From positions 347,824,409 to 347,888,408 of the forward strand of contig NC_066581.1 of the NCBI RefSeq assembly GCF_024323335.1: DNA of 64,000 nt, in the 5' to 3' direction. Under the pieces are notes generated by a model. The model ran no database searches, had not been told where the DNA came from, and saw only the letters and a list, made by a program, of their open reading frames with translations. Of the stretch, positions 32,346 to 44,515 are shown one piece after another; the first letter of the stretch is position 1, and each line of letters begins with the position of its first letter. The position numbers were made by a program, and so were the translations under genes. The stretch is from Lathyrus oleraceus. Taxonomy: Eukaryota; Streptophyta; Magnoliopsida; Fabales; Fabaceae.

Positions 32346-34018
32346 CACTTACGAAACCATTGATATGATAGTTGTTTATTTTCTGTATTAATATGATTAA
32401 AAGACAGAATGAATCAAAGAATAAACGAGTAATTAAATTTGGCATCATGTGTGTACGATTTGGATGATTGATGTTGACTATGCTTCGGAATCCGACATTA
32501 GTATGGTGAAGCAGCGATACATCGATCGTCCATAGGTTACACAATTGAGATCGATCAAGTTATATATATGATATAAGTAATCCTAATGCAAAATACGGTA
32601 TATATGATATATTGTTTCTGTTTCGTTCATTCAAACACTTAATGGTTGTTTTCTTTTGAGCGATCAATGGTCGTTTGCTTCGGAATCCGACATTAGTATG
32701 GTGAAGCAATGACCTGTTGATCAATCCTACTGAATCAACAATCGAGGCGTGCTTGACGGTCTGAAATTGGTGCATTAGGGTTAGTGACGGCACAAGGGTT
32801 GTGCTGTCAAAGAGTTGTGAATTGAGGGCTTGTTGGATCACGTCTGTTGACTGTTTCAAAGCGCTGATTTTGGCCGCGTGACGTTCGTCATGGGCCTGTG
32901 ACGGTCGTAACAAGCTGGACGTGACGGTCGTAACATGCTTTGTGACGGTCGTCACATTCACAGAATCAAAATTCTCGGCGTTTCTGTTTTGTGACCGGAC
33001 AGCGGACCCCGGCTAACTCTGCCTAGTATGATCGGTCACCGAAATTTAATTTGGTTTTAATTAAATAAAAGAATTAAAATTAATAATAATAATGTGTTTA
33101 TTATTATTGTCTTGTGGTGATCGGTTATGACCTTAGTTTTCCTTCATTTTGTTTTGGGATTTTAAAATACGACCTGCGTGTCGTGCCTCTCTTTTAATCT
33201 CTTAATGTAACTTCTTTTCTCATCTCACTCCCTCGTATGTAAAACGAGTTTCTTTTATATAATGTAATGATATGAAGAAAGAGAAGAATTCAATATCAAA
33301 TGAGGACAACCTTGAAGATCTTGCTTGGAGAAGCCTAGATCATTATTAGGTTAGCTTAGGTTCTCTCATTGGCTTGGGAGAACAATTGCGCTAGGGGCCA
33401 TAACTGTTTCATTATGTATGTTGATGCATGTGAATGTATGTTGATGCATGTGAGAGACGATTTATATGATAAATAATCCGGTGAGCTCAGAATAATTGCA
33501 AATTTCCTCAAATTAAATATTAAGTTTACGTTTTCCAAGTTTTAGCACTCATCAAGACTAGTATCGGATAATGTAGGTTTCACCTACGCGAGGTGCATGT
33601 TCTATATTAGTAAGGTGTGATGGGATAATTGTAATATCCAATTGCTAAAACAATGGGTCAAACTTAACTAAACAAATTATAATAAGATTATATGTGTTTA
33701 GAAGCAAGAGTTGGAAATGATCCATGTGATGGATTGGAATAAGGAGTTATTCACCCAACTAAAATATTCGAGAGTTGTATTAAATACAATTGGAAGGAGT
33801 TCCTACCTAAATAACCTAGTTTTGTGTAATCCGCCTACGCAGACTTAAAACAAAGTGAAATGTGGATCTCGACCCACTAAAAAATCTTCCAACGGGATTT
33901 CCTAATCAAATGGTGAGGGTTATTTGTTTTGAGTAAAATAGTGGGAGCATATTTAATTAAAGGACTAATTAAATATGTTATTGATACTTATATTTCCATT
34001 AATTTCATGTAGATTACC
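32346..34018 (+). other. Copia-2 untranslated leader
   Basis: About 1.7 kb without a gene. Holds a duplicated GCTTCGGAATCCGACATTAG (32483 and 32669) and a cluster of GTGACGGTCGT motifs (32880-32960). An unusually long leader for a copia element. Confidence 0.7.
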
Positions 34019-35215
34019 ATGACAACAAACACCTCTAACAACATTTTGCGATCAATCCTTGCCAAGGAAAATTGTTTGGGACAAAATTTCTGGATTGACA
34101 CCGAAATCTGAGGATTGTCCTCAAACATGATAGAAAGTTGTATGTCTTGGAGAAACCTGTTCCTGAAGAGGAACCTCCTAGTTCTGCACCTAAGGCAGAA
34201 AGAGATGCTTATAAGAAGCATGTCGATGATGCCAATGAAACTGCTTGTCTCATGCTAGCTACCATGAACTCAGAGTTGCAAAAGTAACATGAGAACATGG
34301 CAACGTTCAATATGATCGAACACCTGAAGATGCTCTATCAAGAGCAAGCAAGGCATGAAAGGTTTGAAGTTTCAAAAGCCCTTTTTCAAGGCAAGTTAGC
34401 TGAGGGAGCCCATGTAGGTCCCCATGTGCTCAAGATGATTGGGTATGTGGAAAACCTTGAAAGGTTGGGTTTTCCCCTTGAAAAGGAACTTGCGACTAAT
34501 TTGATCTTGCAATCATTTCCAGATAGATTCAGTCAATTTGTCCTAAATTTCAATATGAATGATATGGACAAATCTCTTCCTGAACTGCTAGCCATGTTAA
34601 GAACTGCTGAGCAAAATCTGAAGTCAAAAGGGAAGTCCATTCTGATGATCGGAAATGGAAAGAGATAGAACAAAAGACCCACCAAGCAGGGTGATAAAGG
34701 GAAAGGAAAGGAAGTTGCCAAACCCAGACCCACTGTTGCTGCTTTGAAGCCTAGTGGAGGCATAGCAAAGGCAAGCACCTGCTTCCATTGCGGTAAGACC
34801 AGACACTGGAAGAGAAACTTCCCAAAGTACCTGGAAGATATGAAGAATGGAGTAGAGACTTTAACTTCAGGTATTTTTGTTATTGAAATTAATTTATCTA
34901 CTTCTGCATCATGGGTATTAGATACTGGATGCGGTTCTCACATTTGTACAAATGTGCAGGGACTAAAAAGGAGTAGAGATTTGGCAAAAGGTGAAGTTGA
35001 CCTACGAGTTGGCAATGGAGCAAAGATTGCTGCTTTAGCCGTAGGAACTTATGTATTGACTTTACCTAGTGGTTTAATAATTCAGTTAGAGAACTATTAT
35101 TATGTACATGCAATTAGCAGGAATATTATTTCCGTTTCTTGTTTGGACAAGTTTGGTTTTTCATTTATAATAAAGAACAATTGTTGCTCAATTTATTTGA
35201 ATGATATATTCTATG
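34019..35215 (+). pseudogene. Copia-2 gag and protease (broken)
   Basis: ATG at 34019 (MTTNTSNNILRSIL). A frameshift near 34105 and stops (for example at 34288 and 34666) break the frame. Gag helices are readable (LPELLAMLRTAEQNLKSK). The zinc knuckle CFHCGKTRHWKRNF has lost its last Cys. Protease follows with WVLDTGCGSHIC, the expected copia D-T/S-G site. The frame is interrupted at 35215, within DIFY, by the solo LTR. Confidence 0.88.
35211..35215. repeat. Target-site duplication, left copy (solo LTR)
   Basis: CTATG before TGTCACATC; matches 36500-36504. Removing the insert and one copy restores a continuous copia reading frame across the junction (DIFY to ATAQINNGLY). Confidence 0.9.
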
Positions 35216-36499
35216 TGTCACATCAAAATTCCCATTGAGGGAGTTGGACTGAACTTACGCATCAAGATCCAAACAGAAGAGAAGTTCACTGAACCGCCGT
35301 TGACAGGATTCGGCAATTGCAGGGTAACTTTAATTTCTGTTTTTCTCTAAAACATGCTCCAAAATTTTCTCTAATTTTCTCTTGCGAGTTTGACGGTTTC
35401 ATTAGGCGAACTGGTTGCTGCAACAGCAACAGCAGCTTGAGGTTGGATATTTTCTTGATTGTCGTAGTGAATCTTTGCAGGTTTTGAACGGAGGTTGAGT
35501 TGTGAACTGTTTAGAAATTCAATTGTTCATTCGGTTAGAAGTTGAGAAGTGGTTTGATGAACATTTATGCTAGCACAGTACTAGGCTTCTAAATTCACTG
35601 TGAATTAACTTCTTTGAACATATGACTTTCTTCTACTTGAACCTCATGGCAATGTGCTAATGCGTGGTTGTGGCTTGGTTGGTTTTGTAGGTTGGTGGAA
35701 GTGAACCTGACATGGGCAATGCTACTTGTGAATGAAGGAAACATGATGGAAGCAAGCTAACGTGCACCTTGGAGGATAAATCATGACTCATGGGGAATTC
35801 TTTTTGACATTCCATTTGCTTGTTTTTTTGTTGGATGATGGATTATCATCATGCTGTTGTTGGATTCTTTTTTGGAATGAATTATTGGAATGCTTGAATT
35901 TAGATTCTTGATGGAGTTTTTATTGTTCATTAAGATTGTATTTGTAGGATTTATGTAATGGGATGAACTTGTATGAAAATGTTGAGAAATGCAATTTGAA
36001 ACATGATTTTGTAATTTATGAAAATGTTGTAATGCTATTTTGATTTTGAAATGTACTATGGATATAAAATGGATTTTTTTTTAGAAATAATCCAAGACTA
36101 ATTTAAATATCAATTTAAATAATAATAAAAAATCAGTAGAAAACCCAATTAAAATCAAATTAATCCAATAATTTGTTAAAATTACTTTTGACATCAATTC
36201 TAACATCTATTTGAAAATTAAAATCAATTAGAGTTTTGGATCATTAGTAAAAATAACAATTAAAATTAAATTGAAATTTGGAATTAAACTTAATTTGAAA
36301 TTAAAATCAAAAATTGAAAAATTACAAAAGTCAAATGATTAAAATCCATTTTATAGTCAAAAGCACCATGATCAAAAAGGCATAGACAATGATCAATGTG
36401 TAACGAAAATATGGATTTGGGAATGAATGTATGCAAATGAACTTTAGGCCAAGTGCCAAACAAAAATAAAAAATTCAGGACCAAAATCGGGGTATGACA
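35216..36499 (-). mobile_element. Solo LTR of an Ogre-like gypsy element nested in Copia-2
   Basis: 1284 bp with TGTCA...TGACA ends and a CTATG duplication; no internal direct repeat or coding region, so a solo LTR. Its last ~75 bp on the plus strand (GCAAATGAACTTTAGGCCAA, then ACCAAAATCGGGGTATGACA) nearly match the end of the Ogre B LTR at 53310-53383. The other end does not match, so it is a shorter or different subfamily. Confidence 0.85.
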
Positions 36500-36504
36500 C
36501 TATG
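36500..36504. repeat. Target-site duplication, right copy (solo LTR)
   Basis: CTATG directly after GGTATGACA. Confidence 0.9.
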
Positions 36505-37133
36505 CTACTGCACAAATAAACAATGGACTATATTTCCTTGATCTTGAAATGCCTATTTATAACATTAATACTAAAAGAATGAAACCTAATGAGTTAAATC
36601 CAACTTACCTTTGGCATTGTCGATTAGGCCACATAAATGAGAAACGCATTTCCAAACTCCATAAAGATGGACTCTTGGACTCTTTTGATTATGAATCATA
36701 TGAGACATGCAGATCTTGTTTAATTGGAAAGATGACAAAGTCTCCATTCACAGGAAAAGGTGAAAGAGCTAATGATCTTTTGGCCCTCATACATATTGAT
36801 GTATGTGGACCACTGAACATACCAGCCAGAGGAGGTTTCCAGTACTTTATCACATTTGCTGATGATTTCAGTAGATATGGTTATGTGTATTTAATGAAAC
36901 ACAAATCAGAGTCCTTTGAAAAGTTCAAGGAATTCAAGAATGAAGTACAAAACAAACTAGGTAAGAATATTAAAACTCCTCGATCAGATCGAGGTGGTGA
37001 GTATTTAAGCCTAGAGTTTGATGACAATCTGAAAGAGTGTGGGATCCTATCCCAACTTACTCCTCCTGGAACACCCCAATGGAATGGTGTATCTGAGAGA
37101 AGAAATTGAACCCTGTTAGACATGGTCTAATCC
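36505..37133 (+). pseudogene. Copia-2 integrase (N-terminal and core, with stops)
   Basis: Zinc-binding HCRLGH...CRSC, then the catalytic triad: Asp in LIHIDVCGP, Asp in RSDRGGEY, Glu in GVSERRN. Two stop codons follow the Glu (near 37108 and 37130) in what should be RTLLDMVRSM. All three catalytic residues remain but the frame is broken. Confidence 0.92.
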
Positions 37134-38618
37134 ATGATGAGTCACGCCGATCTTCCAAACTCCTTTTGGGAACATGCACTACTGACAGCAGCTTACACAC
37201 TTAACTGTGTTCCATCCAAAAAGGTTGAGAAGACACCATATGAGATATGGAGTGGTAAGAAACCACATATGTTTTACATGAATATTTGGGGTTGCGAAGT
37301 TTATGTGAAACGACAAATTTCAACTAAGCTTGAGCCCAAATCTGACAAATGCTTATTTGTGGGGTATCCTAAAGAAACAATAGGGTATTACTTCTACAAT
37401 CCTTCTGAGGGCAAAGTGTTTGTCGCTCGAACTGGAGTTTTCCTAGAAAAAGATTTTATTTCCAAAGGAATCAGTGGGAGGAAAGTAGAGCTTGAAGAAA
37501 TTCAAGAATCACAAAGCATTGATACACCTATGGAGGAATTAGAGCAGGAAACACAAGTAGTTGTGGAAGAGCAACCTGCTCAAGTAGAACAAGACCAGCG
37601 TAGGTCAAGCAGGATACGTCACCTACCTGAGAGATATGGATATTTCATAACTGATCAAGGTGATGTATTACTCATGGATCAGGATGAGCCTATGACCTAC
37701 CAAGAGGCCATAACTGGTCCCGAGTCTGAGAAGTGGCTAGAAGCCGTGAAATCTGAAATGGATTCCATGTGCACAAACCAAGTTTGGACCTTGGTAGAGC
37801 CTCCTGTAGGAGTTAACCCTATAGGATGCAAGTGGGTCTTCAAAAAGAAGACTGACATGGATGGTAAGGTATATACCTATAAGGCAAGACTGGTTGCAAA
37901 AGTATATAAACAAATTCATGGGGTTGACTATGATGAAACCTTTTCACCAGTTGCAATGCTTAAATCTGTTTGGATTTTACTTGCTATCGCTGCATATCAT
38001 GATTATGAAATATGGCAGATGGATGTCAAAACTGCTTTCCTTAATGGGAATCTTCTTGAGGATGTGTACATGACACAACCTGAAGGATTTGACATACCAG
38101 AAGAAGCCCAAAAGATATGTAAGTTACAAAGATCAATCTATGGATTGAAGCGAACTTCCAGAAGCTGGAATCTTCATTTTGATGAAACAGTAAAACAATA
38201 TGGATTCATCAAGAACGAAGATGAGCCTTGTGTCTACAAGAAGGTTAGTGGGAGCATGATCATTTTCATGGTATTATATGTAGATGACATATTACTCATT
38301 GGAAACGATGTCCCTACCCTACAACAAGTAAAGTCTTGGTTGAGGAATTGCTTCTCTATGAAGGACCTAGGTGAAGCAGCCTATATATTAGGAATCAGAA
38401 TCTATAGAGATAGATCACAAAAACTGCTTGTCCTAAGTCAGAGTACATACATAGACAAAGTGTTGAGACGCTTTAATATGCATGATTCCAAGAAAGGATT
38501 CATACCTATGCAACATGGCATGTGTCTATCAAAAACACAATCCCCTTCAACTAAGGAAGAAAGGGATCACATGAATAAGATTCCATATGCATCTGAAATA
38601 GGATCTATCATGTAGGCC
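37134..38618 (+). pseudogene. Copia-2 integrase C-terminus and reverse transcriptase
   Basis: Open for 493 codons. Starts in the integrase C-terminal part (LPNSFWEHALLTAAYTLN), then an acidic linker with RRSSRIRHLPERYG. RT follows with WVFKKKTDMDG, QMDVKTAFLNG and the active site YVDDILLIGND (about residue 385). A TAG at 38613-38615 separates it from RNase H where the family reads through. Confidence 0.92.
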
Positions 38619-39209
38619 ATGTTATGTGCTCAACCAGATGTCTCGTATGCTTTAAGTGCAACGATTAGGTACCAATCTGATCCTGGTGATGCTCATTGGG
38701 TAGCTGTCAAGAATATCCTTAAGTATTTGAGAAGGACTAAGGACTCATTCTTGATATATGGAGGTCAGGAAGAGCTGGTTGTAATTGGATACACCGATGC
38801 TAGCTTCCAGACAGATAAGGATGACTTCAGATCGCAATCTGGTTATGTGTTTTACTTAAACGGTAGCGCTGTGAGCTGGAAAAGTTCAAAGCAAGATACA
38901 ATTGTTGATTCTACAATTGAGGCTGAGTATATTCCTGCCTCAAGTGCAGCAAAGGAAGCTGTTTGGATCAAAAAGTTCATTAGTGAACTTGGCATAGTTC
39001 CTAGCGTTGTGGATCCCATTGGTCTCTATTGTGATAACAATAGTGCTATCGCACAAGCTAAGGAGCCTAGATCTCACCAACGATCCAAACACATACTTAG
39101 GCGTTATAACCTCATTAGAGAGATAATAGATAGAGGAGATGTGAAAATATGCAGAGTACCTACACTTGGCAATATTGTTGACCCACTAACAAAGTCTCTT
39201 GTGCAGTAG
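38619..39209 (+). pseudogene. Copia-2 RNase H
   Basis: Typical copia RNase H: GYTDASFQTDKDD (catalytic Asp), SWKSSKQDTIVDSTIEAEYI (Glu), LYCDNNSAIAQAKEP (Asp), SKHILRRYNLIREII, ending in VDPLTKSLVQ and a normal stop. Same frame as the RT but severed by the TAG, so not translated as part of the polyprotein. Confidence 0.92.
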
Positions 39210-39270
39210 AAGCATGATTGCCATACTAGATCTATGGGCATTAGAGGTATGCCTGATTGGCTCTAGTTCT

Positions 39271-39280
39271 AGTGGGAGAT
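39271..39280 (+). promoter_or_regulatory. Copia-2 polypurine tract
   Basis: AGTGGGAGAT abuts the 3' LTR start TGTTGGTG at 39281. Confidence 0.85.
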
Positions 39281-40622
39281 TGTTGGTGTAAGCCCTAGAG
39301 GCAAATACTTTTGGTACTTGTATCGAATTATTTATTAATAATAAAAGGATTTTTCTTTATTATATTTGTTTAATAAAGTCCCTAGAATAGCTAGTCCGTT
39401 TAGTGTATCAAGTGTGACTTAATCATGAGATCACATTAAACATAAGGACACTATTCTTAAAGTATCTGTAGTCGAGCTTTATTGTGAAGTGGGATAACAT
39501 TAAAGCATAAGACTATTATGTCTTTAGACTGATGATCACATCTCATAGATCATGGATAAGGAGTTATCAAGTCTTAAACATAGGTATGAATATTAAGAGT
39601 AATATGTATACTGGATTGATCCACTATGAGAATACTATATGGAATGTTATGCAAAGTGTCATAATTTATTCTCATGGTGATAATGGGGTATACCACCCTT
39701 CAACCTGAAACCACTATGGACCCTAGATGTAGAGTCGAGTGCCTTATTGCTGATTAAACATTGACCGTCACTAGATGACCATAAAGACAATTGATGGGTA
39801 CTCCACGAAGCATGCTAAGGGACATGAGTGACCTAGATGGAATTTGCCCATCCTGCGTAACAAGATAAATGTCTATCGACCCAATATTAAACTGGACAAG
39901 GATGACACGGTCTATGCCTTGTGTTCAATATAGACATAAGGGCAAAAGGGTAATTATACACATAAGTATTATCACAGAAGGATTTATCAGATCATATGAT
40001 ATTTTCGTGTCTTGGGTAGCAGTAATGTGTTGCTAGATACCGCTCACTGTTTATTATGTTAAATGCGTGATTTAATATAATTGCCAATGCCGCGAAAACC
40101 TACGGGGTCACATACAAAAGGACGGATTGATGAGAGATAGAGTAACTAAGGAACATCGTAAGGTACGTGCACTTAAGTGAATTGTAGAACATCGTAAGGT
40201 ACGGTGTACTTAAGTAGAATACGAAATATGGTAAGGTACCACGCGTTTAAGTGATTTTGGCATATTATAAGATATGGGCCACATACACTTAAGTGGGCTT
40301 TTTAGCTTGCAGCCCACACAAGTGGTTCTATAAATAGAACCCTTGTGCAGAAGCATTTTGAGCATTTGCAATTTCGTTTCTCTTTCTCTCACTCAAAGCC
40401 TTCATTCGTAGCAGCTAGCACTAAGATTGAAGGAATCTGTTCGTGTGGACTGAGTAGAGGCGTTGTCATCATTCAACGTTCGTGATCGATCTGTAGATCT
40501 GCATCAAACGTTTCAATCATCACAAGAGGTAACGATTCTATCACTGATCATGCTCATTCATAAGGATCACTAAAGGAGAAAATTTTAAATTCCACTGCGT
40601 TTTGGATCGCTATTCTCCTTCA
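39281..40622 (+). repeat. Copia-2 3' LTR
   Basis: 1342 bp, partner of 30990-32332, ending CTCCTTCA before the GGCAC duplication. TATAAATAG at 40329-40337. Confidence 0.95.
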
Positions 40623-40627
40623 GGCAC
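40623..40627. repeat. Target-site duplication, right copy (Copia-2)
   Basis: GGCAC, identical to 30985-30989. Confidence 0.9.
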
Positions 40628-41390
40628 TTCAACAACAAAGAAAAGCCTTGCAAGACAGTGTCCAGTTCTTGCAAACACAAAGTCCTCAAGAAAGGAATGT
40701 CGAGGAGGAGCCTATGGTCTCTCAACTTTTATCCAAAGCCATATGGGATGATCAACCCCCAAAGAACTTTAAGCCACCGTCGCTAATATCTTTCAATCAT
40801 AAAACTGACCCAATGGTGATCAGATTACAAATCCAGAACTGGAACATGAAACGTGTTTTAGTCGACCCGGGAAGCTCGACAGATGTTCTATGCTAGGAAG
40901 CATTCAAGGGAATAAACTTTGATATCACTGAGTTGTTTGCCTTTAAAGGTTCGATGGTTGGATTCTCGGGGGAACCGACGCAGGTGCTGGGACACTTGCC
41001 CATGGTAACAAATTTCAGTAAGGGGAAAAGCGGAAAGAGCATTCCATTAAAATACTTAATTGTCAATGTTGTCTCCCCCTATAATATTATTATAGGTAGA
41101 CCTTCTTTTAATGCTCTAGAGGCAATGTTCTCCACTATGTACCTCACACTAAAATACCCTTTGAAGGATGACCGAGTAGGCATAATAAAAACGGATCAAG
41201 AGATAGCAAGGAAGTATTATAAAGATAGTTTGGAGATTAAGAAGGGAAATCTCGCTGATGAGTCAGTCAAAGACGATCAGATAAAAGTGAACTCAGTTAA
41301 CATCGACCCAAGGGAAGATCCGGTAGAGGATAGTCTTATTCCTATTGAGGATGTAAAAATAATACATATTGGTGTTCAATCATCATAAAC
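40628..41390 (+). pseudogene. Gypsy-2 gag/protease, internally deleted
   Basis: Gag N-terminal text (FKPPSLISF, preceded by QLLSKAIWDDQPPKN) runs straight into protease-region text (DPMVIRLQIQNWNMKRVLVD). The main capsid-like Gag domain and the zinc finger that lie between them in this lineage are missing. Protease site VDPGSSTDVL; a TAG stop follows at 40894. The next part (VGFSGEPTQVLGHLP, NIIIGRPSFNAL) is the usual Tat protease C-terminal half. Confidence 0.85.
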
Positions 41391-42450
41391 AACTCAGATC
41401 AACTCTAATTTATCCCTAGAGGAGGAAAGAGAAATCATCAGAGTTTTAAGGAAGAACTTGGATTTGTTCGCGTTGAAGTCGTATGATATGCCCGACATTG
41501 ATCCCATGGTTGTTTGTCACCACTTAGCGCTGGATCCCACCATCAAACCCATAACACTAAGGAAGCGGGAGGAAGGCAAAGAAAAGAAAAGAGTTGTAGA
41601 AGATGGAGTCAGAAAGCTAATGAAGGCCGACTTCATTAAGGAGATCAGGTACCCGACTTGGTTAGCTAACATAGTTATGGTGAAGAAGAAGTCATGAAAA
41701 TTGTGAATGTGTGTAGACTTCACAGACTTGAATAAAACATGTCCAAAAGATCCCTACCCATTCCCTCACATCGACCAACTCATTAATGGGGATTTCGGTT
41801 TCTGTCTTCTTAGTTTTTTAGATGTTTACTCAGGATATAACCATATTTGAATGAATCTGTTAGATGCCCCCAAAATAACATCTATGACCAATAGGAATAA
41901 TTACTATTACGAGGTGATGCCCTTCGGGATAAAAATCACATGGGCTACTTGCCCCCTCCCATATAGGACGAAACTTGGAGGTGTACGTGGATGATATGGT
42001 GGTAAAAACCCCAGAAGATCGGAAGCATGTTGAAGACTTAGAAGAAACATCTGCATCAATCTGGGGTTATGATATGAGGTTGAACCTGAACAAATGTACG
42101 TTTGGAGTACAAGCAGGGAAGTTCCTGGGATTTATGTTAACTAGTCAAGGTATAGAAGCAAACCCGGACAAGTTCCAAGAAATCATTAACATGAGGAGTC
42201 CGTCGAAAGTGAAAGAGGTACAATAGTTAACAAGGTGTTTAGCCGTCTTATCTCTTTTTTTTTATCTTATGCAGGGGATAATAAGTCAATCCATTTCTTC
42301 GTTGCAGTGAGGAAATCAAAGAAATTTCAGTGGACGGACGAATGCAGGGAGGATTTTAAAGAAGTAAAGTGTTTCTCATCTGCATCCCCGGTCTTGATAT
42401 GACCCAGGGAGAATAAACCACTTATCCTATACTTAGAAGTATTAGACAAA
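41391..42450 (+). pseudogene. Gypsy-2 reverse transcriptase (broken)
   Basis: Pieces in order: EEEREIIRVLRKNLDLFALKSYDMPDIDP, then DFIKEIRYPTWLANIVMVKKK, a stop, CVDFTDLNKTCPKDPYPFPHIDQL, SFLDVYSGYN, and after frameshifts the active site EVYVDDMVVKT (~41980) and LRLNLNKCTFGVQAGKFLGF. Several stops (41695, 41848, 42224) and a shortened palm around 41940. Tat-lineage signature. Confidence 0.9.
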
Positions 42451-43320
42451 GCTATGAGTCTGGTATTGGTTCAGGAGACCGATAAGGGAGAAAACCCAGT
42501 GCACTTTGTTAGTAAGGTGTTGAAGGGGGTAGAGTTACGTTACCAGAAGATTAAACGTCTCGTGTTGGAAGTGATTATCACGACCCGGAAATTAAGATAT
42601 TATTTTCAAGGACATCCCATTATCGTCAAGACTAATAATTATATTAAACAAGTCTTAAAGAATTCGGATTTGGCGGGGAGAATGGTCACTTGGGTAGTGG
42701 AGTTGTCAGAATATGATATAAAATTTATGCCTCGAAGTTGCATCAAGTTTCAAATCCTTGTTGATTTCTTGAATGAATTAAGTGCTCTAGTTTCAGAATA
42801 ATCGTCGTGCAGATGGACTTTGTATGTTGATGGCCCCTCTAATCTCAAAGTAAGTGGAGCCGGGATAATGCTCGAAGGACCAGGATATTTAATGCTTGAA
42901 TACTCTTTGTGTTTTAATTTTCAGGCTAGCAACAACCAAGCAGAATATGAAGCTTTAATCACAAAAATGAAATTGGTGAAAGAGGTTGGAGTAACACACT
43001 TACTCGTTCAAACCGACTCCCGGTTAGTCGTCAGTCAAGTCAAGGGAGAATTTCAAACAAAGGATTCGTCATTGATCAAATATCTACAAAAATCTATCAA
43101 GATGTCCAAAGCATTTGAAAAGTTTGAGATAAATCACATCCCTAGAGGAGAGAATACCAGAGCCAGCCTCTTGGCCCATTTAGCGAGTACTAAGGGAACT
43201 AGGTTAAATAAAATAGTAATTCAAGAAACCCTTAAGACACCAAGTATCGACCTAGAGGAAGTCATGATGCTGAAGGAGGCTAAGGGTTGGATGGCACCTA
43301 TCATTCAGTATTTAATTTAG
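42451..43320 (+). pseudogene. Gypsy-2 RT connection and RNase H domains
   Basis: First a connection/RNase H-like domain (NPVHFVSKVLKGVELRYQKI; DFLNELSAL), a stop at 42799, then the second RNase H domain: WTLYVDGPSNLKVSGAGIML, NNQAEYEALI, VQTDSRLVVSQV, then an HLAST tail. Dual RNase H domains are characteristic of Tat-lineage elements. The active-site Asp, Glu and Asp are retained but the frame is interrupted. Confidence 0.88.
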
Positions 43321-44515
43321 AACGAACTACTAGAAGAGGAAAGATAAGCCAGGCATTTTAGAAGAATATTCGCAAGATATCTCATCGTGGCCGATCACCT
43401 TTATAAGATGGGAAGAGCAGCTCCTATGTTAAGGTGCATCTCGGAGGAAGATTCGATTTTTGTCATGAAGGAAGTATGTGAAGGAGTCTATGACAGTCAC
43501 ATTGGAGGAAAGGCATTGTTCAGAAAGATATTAAGAGCAGGATATTATTAGATGAGCATGTTGTAGGATTGTGCGAAGTTTGTAAGCAGGTGTGAAAAGT
43601 GTAAGATGTTTTCTTTTCTTATTCATTCTCCTGTAGTAGCGTTACATTCAACGTTTTCACCATGGTCGTTTAATCAATGGAGGGTAGATATTTTAGGTCC
43701 ATTTCTCGTGGCATCTGGACAATTAAAATTCTTAATAGTGGTTGTTGATTACTTCACCAAGTGGGTGAAGGCAAAGGTTGTGGCTCGCATCACAACAGAA
43801 AGGGTACGCCGGTTTTGTTGGAGAAACATAATTTACCTCTTTGGTTTTCCTGGCGTTATCGTATATGACAATGGCACTTAATTTGCTAGTACCTCAGTTG
43901 TTGAATTTGGCAAAGACATGGGAATATAAAATCCGTTCATCTCGGTGGAGCATCCTTAAGCCAACGGTTAGGCAGAAGCAACAAACAAAATCATTTTGTC
44001 GGGAATGAAGAAAAAATTGGACGAGGCCAAAGGATTGTGGGGCGAGTACATGCATGAAATTTTATGGTCTTACCACACCACGCTGCATTCAACTACTTGG
44101 GAAACTCCCTTCTGGATGGTTTATGGTGTGAATGCAATGATACCAATTGAGCTTAATACACCAACATGGAAGAGTTTAGTTTTTTATAAAAGCATCAACT
44201 CGGAAGGCTTAGACATTTCGGCAGACTTGTTGGATGAATTTAGAGAAACGGCTCATGTGAGAGAACTTGCATCTAAACAAAGAATTGCTCGGAGGTTCAA
44301 TATCAAAGTGAGATAGAGGGGATTTCACGAGGGTGACTTAGTGGTAAAAAAAGTGACTGATCTCACGAATATTGGAAAATTGGCTCCGAATTGGAAGGGA
44401 CCCTACTGGGTTCGGAAAAGGTTAAATAAATGGGCTTACAATTTAGAGAGCTTAGAGGGTGTTGAAATATCCAAAATTTGGAATATAACTAGTCTTAAAT
44501 TTTATCTCAGTTAGA
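43321..44515 (+). pseudogene. Gypsy-2 integrase (broken)
   Basis: Zinc finger remnant (SHIGGKALFRKIL ... CEKCKM), catalytic Asp in RVDILGPF, catalytic Asp in VIVYDNGT (then a stop), Glu region GQAEA altered by a stop (~43967). C-terminal half GLWGEYMHEILWSYHTT, TPFWMVYGVNAMIPIEL and a GPY-like NWKGPYWVRK. Ends at ~44513. At least five in-frame stops. Confidence 0.9.

Larger units (their letters stand above)
30990..40622 (+). mobile_element. Copia-2: complete-ended Ty1/copia element inside Gypsy-2
   Basis: Two LTRs (30990-32332 and 39281-40622), GGCAC duplications, an initiator-Met PBS, gag-protease, integrase, RT and RNase H in copia order, and a PPT. Without the nested solo LTR it would be about 8.3 kb. 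LTRs differ by about 5% by hand count, and the coding region has several stops and a frameshift, so it is an old dead copy. Confidence 0.95.
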
